64,000 nucleotides of DNA from Arthrobacter ramosus (GTDB taxonomy: Bacteria; Actinomycetota; Actinomycetes; Actinomycetales; Micrococcaceae): contig NZ_BAAAWN010000001.1 in the NCBI RefSeq assembly GCF_039535095.1, positions 4,340,001 through 4,404,000 on the forward strand, given 5' to 3'. The notes under the pieces are model-generated. The model saw only the letters and a list, made by a program, of their open reading frames with translations. It had not been told where the DNA came from and did not search any database. The position numbers and the translations under genes were made by a program. Position 1 is the first letter of the stretch. Every line of letters begins with the position of its first letter. Below are positions 35,623-44,076 of the stretch, piece by piece.

Positions 35623-36744
35623 TTGTCCAGCCAGTCACAGGCAGCACCTTTAGGATCACCACGGCCCCTCGGCGTCGGCATCCTTGGCGCCGGCCCGGTC
35701 ACCCAAGCAATCCACCTTCCTTCCCTCGCCCGGCTCCGGAACATCCTGGAAGTCCGCCACATCATGGACGTCGACGCAGCGGTTGCCGAATCGGTCGCAG
35801 CCCGCGTTGGAGCCAACTACAGCACCAGCATGGACGCGCTCCTGGGTGATCCCGACGTCGACATCGTGGCCATCTGCAGCCCCCACCAATTCCACGCGGA
35901 CCAGGTCATCGCCGCATGCCGTGCAGGAAAGAAAGCCGTCCTCTGCGAAAAGCCCTTCGCCATGAGCGGCGAAGAGGCGGCCCGGATTTCCGCGGTCAGC
36001 GAGGAAACCGGCGTGCCGATCATCGTAGGCGCCATGCACACCTTCGATCCCGGCTGGCTCGCAGCCGAAGCCAACTGGGGCGATCTCCCCGAGAACGTCC
36101 ACACCATCCGCTCTTCCATCGTCCTTCCGCCCAATGCCCGCTTCGAAGACTTCGCCACCGAAATCATCACCCGGCCCGCAGGCGGCACCCCTGACTACAG
36201 CGACGTCGAGGTCATCAAGAACGCCCTCCGCGGCGGAATCATGGGACTCGCCATCCACGACCTTCCGCTCGTGCGCCGCTTTACCCCGGATTTCGAAGAC
36301 CTGGAAGTGCTGCAGGCACGCCACGTGCGCCCCTTCGGTTACGTGATTTCCCTTCGTTCCGGAAAACAGGGTGCAGGTGACCGGATTATCGAGCTCAGGG
36401 CAGCCATGAACAAGACGTGGAAGCCCGAATGGGCCTTCGAAGCGATCTCTGACGACGCGGCCCTTCGCGTGGACTTCACCCCTTCCTACGTGCAGGCGGG
36501 TTCCGCCGTCGCAACCATCACCCGCGGCACCACGAGCACAACGTACGGACCGTTCGAGCACAACGGCTATGAAGGCGAATGGCGCGAACTCGCCCAACTG
36601 GCCCTCGGAACGAAGCAACCGCCGTCCGCCGAAAGCCTCATCAATGACCTCACGTTCGCGATAGCCATTGCCGACGCCACAGTAGATGAGGCGGCAGCCG
36701 AGCATACCCAGCACGCAAACAGCCATGCAGGAGCCCGCTCATGA
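35623..36744 (+). CDS. Gfo/Idh/MocA family oxidoreductase (first gene of sugar operon)
   Basis: 373 aa from a TTG at 35623 with AAGAGGTAA upstream. Rossmann motif GVGILGAGPVTQAIHLP (about 13-29) and catalytic-region motif VLCEKPFAMSGEEA (about 106-119); FGYVISLRSG and the C-terminal beta-sheet domain follow. Probably an NAD(P)-dependent dehydrogenase acting on a sugar or keto-sugar. It overlaps the next gene by 4 bp (ATGA). Divergent from the ROK regulator. One of three clear family members in this locus, suggesting consecutive oxidation and reduction steps. Confidence 0.88.
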   Translation: MSSQSQAAPLGSPRPLGVGILGAGPVTQAIHLPSLARLRNILEVRHIMDVDAAVAESVAARVGANYSTSMDALLGDPDVDIVAICSPHQFHADQVIAACRAGKKAVLCEKPFAMSGEEAARISAVSEETGVPIIVGAMHTFDPGWLAAEANWGDLPENVHTIRSSIVLPPNARFEDFATEIITRPAGGTPDYSDVEVIKNALRGGIMGLAIHDLPLVRRFTPDFEDLEVLQARHVRPFGYVISLRSGKQGAGDRIIELRAAMNKTWKPEWAFEAISDDAALRVDFTPSYVQAGSAVATITRGTTSTTYGPFEHNGYEGEWRELAQLALGTKQPPSAESLINDLTFAIAIADATVDEAAAEHTQHANSHAGARS

Positions 36745-37550
36745 GCCCCCAGTACACGGTCACCGCCACCCCGCAGGCCGAAGAGAGCGGCGCCGTGGCA
36801 CTCGCGGTCGCTTCGCTTCCGGCGAGCTTCGGCCCCGGAAATGACGCGACGCCGGCAGACGCCGCACGGATTTCCGCCGTCGACGGCGCCCCGGGCTGGA
36901 CCACCGAGGCAATCAAAGCGATCGACGGCGGAGCGTCGGGCATCGTCGTCGTCAATCCTGTTCCGGAAAGCACCGCCGCCCTGCTCAACGCCGCTTCAGC
37001 CTCCGGCGTCGCGGTTGTCCTGGACCAGCGCTGGGCGTCGAACCCCGGTCTCGCCGGAGCCGAAGACGCCGTCCGCTCGGTAGCCGGCCGCGCCGCCATG
37101 CTGGACACGGTCGCGACGGCCGCGGCAGGCACGGATCCGGAACGGCTGCTCACCGAGCATCTCGCCGCCGTCGTGCGCGTCACCGGACAACTGGACGCGC
37201 TTCGCCTCCTGCGCCGAGGCACGCACGGCTACACGGCTTCCGGGCGGCTCGCCAACGGCGCTCCGGTTTCACTACAAGGCGTGCTGAGCAACTCCCGGCC
37301 CGCCGGCGTCGACTTCCGCCTCTACACCGACGACGGCGGTGTCAGCATCACGGTTCCTGAGCCGCTTGCCGCCTGGCCGACGGAGGTCCGGGCCACCGGA
37401 CCCCAAGGAGAAATCCTCCTGCCCACGCTTTACGAATCCGCGCACCGCACCACCTGGCGCCGGCTCAAGGAACACCTCGACGCCGGCACTCTCCCCTCCG
37501 ACCTCGCCGGCTTTGCGCGGCTGACGGAATCCATCGCGCACCTGACCTGA
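36741..37550 (+). CDS. Degenerate Gfo/Idh-like companion protein
   Basis: 269 aa; its ATG overlaps the previous stop by 4 bp, so it is co-translated with the oxidoreductase. I find no named family. Its middle, SGIVVVNPVPESTAALLNAA then SGVAVVLDQRW (about 66-98), mirrors the beta-alpha-beta stretch before EKP in Gfo/Idh enzymes, but GxGxxG and EKP are absent. The later part (LDALRLLRRG, SLQGVLSN, TGPQGEILLPTLYE) follows the C-terminal sheet of that family. It may be a non-catalytic subunit or substrate-shaping partner of the first dehydrogenase. Hypothesis only. Confidence 0.6.
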   Translation: MSPQYTVTATPQAEESGAVALAVASLPASFGPGNDATPADAARISAVDGAPGWTTEAIKAIDGGASGIVVVNPVPESTAALLNAASASGVAVVLDQRWASNPGLAGAEDAVRSVAGRAAMLDTVATAAAGTDPERLLTEHLAAVVRVTGQLDALRLLRRGTHGYTASGRLANGAPVSLQGVLSNSRPAGVDFRLYTDDGGVSITVPEPLAAWPTEVRATGPQGEILLPTLYESAHRTTWRRLKEHLDAGTLPSDLAGFARLTESIAHLT

Positions 37551-37681
37551 ACCCGAGCTCTTCAACTACGCAACCAGCACCATCGAGCAAAACAGAGCAC
37601 CAAGCAATCATTAGCCTTCTCGACGACGAGCCGGACCGCACCGAACGCGCAGACCACGCAGCGGTCCCGAAAGGAATCATC

Positions 37682-38998
37682 ATGAATGTTCAGTCCGAAG
37701 CCAGCCGCAATTTCTCCCGCAGGGGTTTCCTCGGCCTCACGGCGGCAGCAGCGGCTGTCCCTCTGCTTGCGGCTTGCGGGGGCGGCTCCAGCTCGAGCTC
37801 CGCCGGCGGCGCCATCAAGTTCTGGGACATGCCGTGGGCCACCCCGGCCTATAACGATGCCGCGAAGAAGATCACCGAGTCCTACGCCCCGACTGGCAGC
37901 AACGGCAAGGCCGGTTACCAGATCATTCAGTGGAACAACTTTTACCAGACCTTCTCCTCGGCCATTGCGTCCAAGACCGGTCCTGCGGTGTCCACTGGTG
38001 GCGGTTTCCAGGCGTTCCAGTTCGACCAGCAGGGCCAGATCGCCTACGCGGACAAGGTCATCGACTCGCTGAAGAAGAACGGCCAGTTCGACGACTTCCT
38101 GCCCGGCGTACTGGACCCGTTCAAGTCGGACAAGGGCTACGTCGCCGTTCCGTGGCAGCTGGACATGCGCGTCTTCTGGTACCGCAAGTCCCTCTTCGAC
38201 CAGGCCGGCGTCGCACTGCCCACCGACTGGGCCTCGCTGCTTGACGCAGGCAAGGCGCTGAAGAAGATCGGCGCCTTCGGCTTCGCCACCGGGTCCGGCG
38301 CCGGCAACAACATCGGCAACCACTCGATGATCATGATGATGGTCAACAACGGGGGTGGCGTCTTCACCAAGGACGGCCAGCTGGACGTCATGAACGACCG
38401 GAACGTCGAAGCCACGGAGTACCTCCTGGAACTGGTCTCCAACGGCATCATCGACCCCGCAGCAGTCAGCTACACCACGGACAACCTCAACGCGCAGTGG
38501 AAGGACAAGAAAGCCGCCTTCGGCCCGTACGTCCTGGGCGTGCCGGCTCGCGTCGGCGACACCTCCGGCGACATCATGGTGGCCAGTCCGATTGCAGGCC
38601 CGCACGGCGACAAGCACGGATTGGTGTTCCCGAACAACATCATGATGTACAAGAACACCCCGTCCCAGGAATCCTCCGAGGCCTTCCTGACCTACTACAT
38701 GGGACAGCTCAAGGAGCTGTGGCGCCAGAAGCTCATGAACGCCCTGCCGGTATTCAAATCCATCACGGAAATGCCCGAATTCACGAGCGACGCCAACAAC
38801 GTCAAGATCGTCAAGGAATGGCAGCCCATCGCGAAGACCTTCGCCGCGCAAGGCACCTCGCTCAACGCCAACCTGGCTGTCCTCGACGGCGGCCAGGCAC
38901 TCAACCAGTTCACCCAGACCATCCTCACCGGCAAGACCGACGCCAAGACGGCGCTCACGGCCTTCAAGACCGGCCTCGAATCCGTCATCAAGAAGTAA
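37682..38998 (+). CDS. Extracellular solute-binding lipoprotein of a sugar ABC importer
   Basis: 438 aa; ATG 37682 with GAAAGGAATC upstream. Signal region SRRGFLGLTAAAAAVPLLAAC has a twin-Arg start and a lipobox (LAAC, Cys about residue 36), so it is probably exported and lipid-anchored on the outer face of the membrane. The mature part has the family-1 binding-protein pattern (FWYRKSLFDQAGVALPTDWA, AFGPYVLGVPAR). It should capture a sugar or glycoside for the two permeases that follow. No ATPase gene is in the locus; a shared MsiK-type ATPase elsewhere is likely. Confidence 0.92.
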   Translation: MNVQSEASRNFSRRGFLGLTAAAAAVPLLAACGGGSSSSSAGGAIKFWDMPWATPAYNDAAKKITESYAPTGSNGKAGYQIIQWNNFYQTFSSAIASKTGPAVSTGGGFQAFQFDQQGQIAYADKVIDSLKKNGQFDDFLPGVLDPFKSDKGYVAVPWQLDMRVFWYRKSLFDQAGVALPTDWASLLDAGKALKKIGAFGFATGSGAGNNIGNHSMIMMMVNNGGGVFTKDGQLDVMNDRNVEATEYLLELVSNGIIDPAAVSYTTDNLNAQWKDKKAAFGPYVLGVPARVGDTSGDIMVASPIAGPHGDKHGLVFPNNIMMYKNTPSQESSEAFLTYYMGQLKELWRQKLMNALPVFKSITEMPEFTSDANNVKIVKEWQPIAKTFAAQGTSLNANLAVLDGGQALNQFTQTILTGKTDAKTALTAFKTGLESVIKK

Positions 38999-39008
38999 AG
39001 CCGTCGCC

Positions 39009-39971
39009 ATGACATCCACCACAACACAGTCCGGCCTCGCCCGGGCCCGTCGGGGGCTTGCTCCCGGCGGGTCCGGCGGCGGGTCCCTGAACCGCAAGAG
39101 CAAACTTTCGGGGCAGACCAAGCGGACGTTCTTCTGGCTCCTGCTGCCCTCGGTCATCCTGCTCGTCCTGATCCACGGCTACCCACTGGTCTACGCCGGC
39201 GTCCAGGCCACCCACGACGGCTCCCTGATCGACACGGGCAACTTCGTCGGCGTCGACAACTTCGGCCATGTCCTGACATCCCCGGCCTTCTGGAAGGCCG
39301 CCCAGTTCACCCTGTGGTTCACCATCGTCGGCGTCTTCGGCTCCTGGCTGGTTGGCCTGGGCCTGGCCCTGCTGCTGCGCACCAAAATCCCGGCGGGCGG
39401 GACCTTCAAGGTCCTCCTCCTCCTGCCCTGGGTGGTTCCGATCGTGGTCTCCTCGACCGCCTGGAACTGGCTCGTCGCCACCCCGGACAGCCTCATCCCC
39501 TCCATCTTCCGGAACCTCGGACTGGGCACGCCCCTGTTCCTGGCGGACCCCCACCTGGCCGCGGTCATGGTCATGGTGTTCAAGGTCTGGGTCAGCTTCC
39601 CCTTCATGATGATGATGATTTCGGCAGCACTGGCCTCGGTAGACACCACCGTCTATGAAGCCGCCAGCATGGACGGTGCCAGCAAATGGCAGCAGTTCAC
39701 CCAGATCACCCTGCCGCTGATCGCCCGCTCCACCTACATCAGCTGGATTCTGATGACGATCTTCTGCGTCAACGACTTCCCCACCATCTACCTCCTCACC
39801 GGCGGCGGCCCTGTTGACGCCACTACCTCCCTCGTGGTCCTGGCCTACCGCACGGTCTTCCAGGACTTCCAGACCGGTCCCGGCGTTGCCATCGCCTTCC
39901 TCATGACCCTCACCCTCGTCGTCGTGTCGGTCTTCCTGTACCGCCAGATCCGAAAGTCGAGCGTCGAATAA
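39009..39971 (+). CDS. Sugar ABC transporter permease (MalF/UgpA type)
   Basis: 320 aa with six membrane segments after a 40-residue Gly/Ser-rich cytoplasmic start. The EAA loop that contacts the ATPase is present: YEAASMDGASKWQQFTQITLPL (about 216-237). It follows the binding-protein gene by 10 bp and its TAA overlaps the next ATG by one base (TAATG). Forms the channel with the next gene product. Confidence 0.93.
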   Translation: MTSTTTQSGLARARRGLAPGGSGGGSLNRKSKLSGQTKRTFFWLLLPSVILLVLIHGYPLVYAGVQATHDGSLIDTGNFVGVDNFGHVLTSPAFWKAAQFTLWFTIVGVFGSWLVGLGLALLLRTKIPAGGTFKVLLLLPWVVPIVVSSTAWNWLVATPDSLIPSIFRNLGLGTPLFLADPHLAAVMVMVFKVWVSFPFMMMMISAALASVDTTVYEAASMDGASKWQQFTQITLPLIARSTYISWILMTIFCVNDFPTIYLLTGGGPVDATTSLVVLAYRTVFQDFQTGPGVAIAFLMTLTLVVVSVFLYRQIRKSSVE

Positions 39972-40864
39972 TGAGCGCAGTACTCCACGCCCACCCCGAA
40001 TCCGGACCCGCGCTCGGTGTCGCGGGACCCGAAAAATCCCGCCGCGTCCTCTCCGAAGCAGGCATGCGCGGACGCTGGTGGCGGTTCGTCCTGATCCTGG
40101 CCATCACCGCCATCGTCCTGGTCCCCATCATGGTCACCGTGGTCCTGGCCCTCACCCCGGGCCCCAACAGCACCGCGACCGGCCTCACCCTGGAGAACCT
40201 CAGCAACGTCTTCTCCGAGACCCTGGCCGCCACCTGGCTCAAGAACAGCCTCATCACCACCGTCAGCACCGTGATCGTCGCCGTCGCCGTGGCCGCACCC
40301 GCCGGCTATGTCCTCTCCCGCGGCCGATCCAGGGCCGTCTCCGGCTACTCCCTGCTGCTGTTCGTCATGCAGTCCCTGCCGATCATCACGTCCGTGGTGC
40401 CGCTGTTCATCCTGTTCGCAGGCCTGGGACTCGTGGACAACCTCATGGGACTGATCATTATCTACGTCGGCTCGACAATGACTGTGGCCACGTGGATGAT
40501 GGCGGCATACTTCGATTCCATCCCGGTCAGCCTCGAGGAGGCCTCGTGGATCGACGGCTGCTCAGTGTTCGGATCGTTCACGAAGGTAGTGCTGCGCAAT
40601 TCCCTGCCCGGCATCCTGTCCACGGCCATCTTCGCCTTCCTCCTGGCCTGGAACGACTACCTTGTCGCCATCGTGTTCCTGCGCTCCAACGAAATCTTCA
40701 CCCTCCCCATGGGCGTCCAGTCGTTCTTCCAGCAAAACCAGACCGACTGGTCCGGCGTCATGGCCCTCGCGGTCATCATGATGCTCCCACCGATCATCGT
40801 CTTCGCCACCCTGAACAAATACTTCAGCGTCGGCGGCATCGGCGGATCCCTCGCCGGCCGCTAA
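39971..40864 (+). CDS. Sugar ABC transporter permease (MalG/UgpE type)
   Basis: 297 aa, six membrane segments. EAA loop: LEEASWIDGCSVFGSFTKVVL (about 192-212), followed by the usual SLPGILSTAIFAFLLAWNDYLVAI of MalG-type permeases. Overlaps the preceding permease gene by one base. Partner of the upstream permease in a carbohydrate importer. Confidence 0.93.
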   Translation: MSAVLHAHPESGPALGVAGPEKSRRVLSEAGMRGRWWRFVLILAITAIVLVPIMVTVVLALTPGPNSTATGLTLENLSNVFSETLAATWLKNSLITTVSTVIVAVAVAAPAGYVLSRGRSRAVSGYSLLLFVMQSLPIITSVVPLFILFAGLGLVDNLMGLIIIYVGSTMTVATWMMAAYFDSIPVSLEEASWIDGCSVFGSFTKVVLRNSLPGILSTAIFAFLLAWNDYLVAIVFLRSNEIFTLPMGVQSFFQQNQTDWSGVMALAVIMMLPPIIVFATLNKYFSVGGIGGSLAGR

Positions 40865-40915
40865 CGGCCGCTATATGCCTCGCATCGCACGCAACTGACA
40901 ACGCAAAGGAAAACC

Positions 40916-41659
40916 ATGTCTTACTCCATCCAGCTGTATACCCTGCGCAACGCCATGCAGGAAGACCTGCCGGGCACCATCAAGAAGGTTGCCGAGATCG
41001 GTTACACGCAGGTTGAACCCTACAATTTCGTGGCCACGGCCAAAGAACTGGGCACTGCCTTGAAGGAGAACGGGCTGAGTGCCCCGTCCGGCCATGCGCC
41101 GCTGCTGAGCCAGGACCAGGACGAGATCTTCGCCGCCGCCAAGGAACTCGGCATCAGCACGGTCATTGATCCCTACCTGCCTGCCGAGCACTGGCAGAAG
41201 GCCGAGGACATCCAGGCCACCGCGGCCAAGCTCAACGCCGCAGCGAAGAAAGGCGCCGAATACGGCATCCGCGTCGGCTACCACAACCATGCCTGGGAGC
41301 TTGAGTCCACCATCGAGGGCCAGACCGCCCTGGAGTACTTTGAGGGACTGCTGGATCCGGAACTGGTCCTGGAAGTCGACACCTACTGGGCCTCGGTCGG
41401 CGGCCAGAACCCCGTTGAACTGCTCGCCCGCCTCGGTGACCGCGTGAAGTTCATCCACATCAAGGACGGCCCCGGCACCACGGACACCAAGGCCCAGCTT
41501 CCGGCGGGCCAGGGCACCATCCCGGTGCTCGACGTCGTTGCTGCCGCAAAGTCCCTCGAAGTCGGCGTCGTTGAGTTCGACGACTACGCCGGCGACATCT
41601 TCGAAGGCATCGCCGAAAGCCTCGCCTTCCTCAACGCAGCACAGGAAGTGAACGCATGA
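40916..41659 (+). CDS. Sugar phosphate isomerase/epimerase-like TIM-barrel enzyme (short form)
   Basis: 247 aa. ATG 40916 with CAAAGGAAAA upstream. AP-endonuclease-2-like barrel: IQLYTLRNAMQED at the N-terminus, IRVGYHNHAWELES (about 120-133, His/Glu ligands), LVLEVDTYWASVGGQ (metal Asp, about 157-171), FIHIKDGPG, and VGVVEFDDYAGD with the final ligand Glu near 222. In Ycj/levoglucosan-type loci, proteins of this fold carry out elimination or hydration of 3-keto-sugars. The exact step here is unknown. Its stop overlaps the next ATG (ATGA). Confidence 0.88.
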   Translation: MSYSIQLYTLRNAMQEDLPGTIKKVAEIGYTQVEPYNFVATAKELGTALKENGLSAPSGHAPLLSQDQDEIFAAAKELGISTVIDPYLPAEHWQKAEDIQATAAKLNAAAKKGAEYGIRVGYHNHAWELESTIEGQTALEYFEGLLDPELVLEVDTYWASVGGQNPVELLARLGDRVKFIHIKDGPGTTDTKAQLPAGQGTIPVLDVVAAAKSLEVGVVEFDDYAGDIFEGIAESLAFLNAAQEVNA

Positions 41660-42792
41660 GCGCCGCAACACACCAGACCACCCCTTCCACCCGACGGGGA
41701 CCCGTGGGCGTCGCGGTGATCGGCGCGGGCAACATCAGCAAGGCCTACCTGGACAACCTGACGGTTTTCCCGGACCTGAAGGTCCACGTCATCGCCGACC
41801 TGTTCGAGGACGCCGCGGAAGCGCGGGCCAAGGAATACGGCGTCCCCGGGTGGGGCGGGGTGGACGCGGCGCTGAACCATCCCGACGTCGAGATCATCGT
41901 GAACCTGACCATCCCGGCAGCGCACGTCGAGGTGGCCACGGCCGCCGTGAACGCCGGCAAGCACGTCTGGACCGAGAAGCCGTTCTCCCTGGACCGCGAA
42001 TCCGGGCTGGCCCTGCTCAAGACGGCCGACGCCGCGGGCATCCGCCTGGGCTGCGCACCTGACACCTTCCTGGGCGCGGGGCTGCAGACTGCCCGCCGGA
42101 TCATCGAACGCGGTGACATCGGCACCCCGCTGACCGCCCTGACCATGTTCCAGACCCCCGGCCCGGAGTCCTGGCACCCGAACCCGGCGTTCCTCTTCGC
42201 CCACGGCGCGGGTCCGCTCTTCGACATGGGCCCGTACTACGTCACCGCGCTCGTGCAGGCCTTCGGCTCGGTCCGCAAGGTCGCCGCCGTCGGGTCCAAA
42301 GCCAAGGACGTCCGCGTGGTCGGTTCCGGGCCCAAGGCCGGGGAGGAATTCCCCGTCGAGGTCCCCACCCACGTGTCCGCGATGCTCCAGTTCGAGGGCG
42401 GCGCCTCTTCGCACAGCGTCTTCAGCTTCGAGTCCCCCCGCCTGCGGATGGGTTTCGTGGAGATCACCGGCACCGAGGGCACCCTGGAGCTCCCGGACCC
42501 GAACTACTTCGACGGCGACCTCAAGCTCTGGCGCGCGGGAGCCGAAGAAGCGGAAACCATTCCCGCCACGGGACCGGCCAACGGCCGCGGCATGGGGGTG
42601 CTGGACATGGCCCGGTCCCTGCGCGCCGGTGTCCCGCACCGCGCCCAGGGAGCCCTCGCCTACCACGTGGTCGATACCCTGGTTTCCATTTCCGAGTCCG
42701 CCGAAACCGGCACCTTTGTAGGCGTCGACAGCTCCGCCGTGACCTCCCAGGCCCTCCCCGAGGACTGGGACCCGATGGCCGCCACCCTCTAG
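41656..42792 (+). CDS. Gfo/Idh/MocA family oxidoreductase (second)
   Basis: 378 aa; ATG overlaps the preceding stop by 4 bp. Rossmann motif VAVIGAGNISKAYLDNL (about 17-33), EKP region VWTEKPFSLDRESG (about 104-117), then GCAPDTFLGAGLQTARRIIE and ITGTEGTLELPDPN in the C-terminal sheet. The HxxxD/K set of the active site has GPYYVTALVQA rather than the common H-D pair, so the catalytic details may differ. Together with the first and third members it may interconvert hydroxy and keto forms of the imported sugar. Confidence 0.88.
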   Translation: MSAATHQTTPSTRRGPVGVAVIGAGNISKAYLDNLTVFPDLKVHVIADLFEDAAEARAKEYGVPGWGGVDAALNHPDVEIIVNLTIPAAHVEVATAAVNAGKHVWTEKPFSLDRESGLALLKTADAAGIRLGCAPDTFLGAGLQTARRIIERGDIGTPLTALTMFQTPGPESWHPNPAFLFAHGAGPLFDMGPYYVTALVQAFGSVRKVAAVGSKAKDVRVVGSGPKAGEEFPVEVPTHVSAMLQFEGGASSHSVFSFESPRLRMGFVEITGTEGTLELPDPNYFDGDLKLWRAGAEEAETIPATGPANGRGMGVLDMARSLRAGVPHRAQGALAYHVVDTLVSISESAETGTFVGVDSSAVTSQALPEDWDPMAATL

Positions 42793-42802
42793 GAACCCAC
42801 TC

Positions 42803-44011
42803 ATGACCAGCTCCGCCCCCACCCCCACCACCCCGCACCACGGCGCCTCCCCGGAGGGGAGCAGCGCGGGCAAGAAAACCCTGGGTGTTGCCGCGATCGG
42901 CTACGCGTTCATGGGCAAAGCCCATTCCAACGCGTGGCGGAACGTGGGCAGCTTCTTCGACGTTCCGGCCTTCGAGCAGAAAGTGCTCGTGGGCCGGGAC
43001 CCGGAACAGGTCGCCCGGGCCGCGGCCAGGTACGGGTGGAGCGAGTCCGCCACGGACTGGCGCTCCGTCCTGGAGCGCGACGACGTCCATATCGTGGATA
43101 TCTGCGCCCCGGGCTGGATGCACGCCGAGATCGCCATCGCGGCGCTGGAAGCGGGCAAGCACGTGCTCGTGGAGAAGCCCCTCGCGAACACCCTGGCCGA
43201 GGCCGAAGCGATGACGGATGCCGCGCGTGCCGCCCGGGCGCGCGGCATCCAGTCCATGATCGGCTTCAACTACCGCCGGGTACCGGCCCTGGCCCTGGCG
43301 AAGGAGCTGATCGCCGAGGGCAGGCTGGGCACGGTCCGGCACGTCCGCGCCGCCTACCTGCAGGACTGGCTCGTGGACCCGGACTCCCCGATGACCTGGC
43401 GGCTGAACAAGGAAACCGCCGGATCCGGTGCGCTGGGCGACATCGCCTCCCACGCGATCGACCAGGTCCTCTTCCTGCTCGGGGACACGGTCACCGAGGT
43501 CTCCGGCCGGCTGCACACCTTCGTGGACAGCCGTCCCGGGCCGGACGGTCCGGAACAAGTCACGGTCGACGACGCCGCCTGGGCCACGCTGACCCTTGCC
43601 TCCGGGGCGGTCGCCTCGGTGGAAGTCTCCCGCATGGCCACGGGCCGGAAGAACTCGCTCACGATGGAAATCTACGGCGACAAGGGCTCGCTCCTGTTCG
43701 ACCTGGAATCCATCAACGAACTGGGTTTCATGGACGCCACGGTGCCCGTCAGGGAGCAGGGCTTCCGACGAATCCTGGTCAACGAGCCCGACCACCCCTA
43801 CATGGACGCCTGGTGGCCCCAAGGCCACGTGATCGGCTGGGAGCACACCTTCACCCACGAAATCCGCGACTTCCTGACCGCTGTGGCGACCGGAACCCCG
43901 CCCACACCCTCCTTCGAGGACGGGCTCGCCGTCCAGCAGGTCCTGGCCGCCATCGAAGAATCCGCCGACGCCAAGAGCGCCATCATCCAGGTCGCCGCCC
44001 ACCGACCATAA
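42803..44011 (+). CDS. Gfo/Idh/MocA family oxidoreductase, levoglucosan-dehydrogenase-like (third)
   Basis: 402 aa. Rossmann motif GVAAIGYAFMGKAHSNAWRN (about 32-51), EKP motif VLVEKPLANTLAEAEAMTDA, GFNYRRVPALALAKELI, then SGALGDIASHAIDQVLFLLG with the conserved Asp/His pair. This pattern (FMGKAHS, FNYRR, YLQDW, SGALGDI) closely resembles levoglucosan dehydrogenases, which oxidise C3 of anhydroglucose with NAD. A 3-dehydrogenase role on a glucoside or anhydrosugar is therefore likely. It starts 10 bp after the preceding gene. Confidence 0.88.
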   Translation: MTSSAPTPTTPHHGASPEGSSAGKKTLGVAAIGYAFMGKAHSNAWRNVGSFFDVPAFEQKVLVGRDPEQVARAAARYGWSESATDWRSVLERDDVHIVDICAPGWMHAEIAIAALEAGKHVLVEKPLANTLAEAEAMTDAARAARARGIQSMIGFNYRRVPALALAKELIAEGRLGTVRHVRAAYLQDWLVDPDSPMTWRLNKETAGSGALGDIASHAIDQVLFLLGDTVTEVSGRLHTFVDSRPGPDGPEQVTVDDAAWATLTLASGAVASVEVSRMATGRKNSLTMEIYGDKGSLLFDLESINELGFMDATVPVREQGFRRILVNEPDHPYMDAWWPQGHVIGWEHTFTHEIRDFLTAVATGTPPTPSFEDGLAVQQVLAAIEESADAKSAIIQVAAHRP

Positions 44012-44076
44012 CCGGCCACTGAGCACCCCGGCCTTCCGTTTTCCCCTCCCCCCGAAATCTTTCCCAAGGAGAACCA

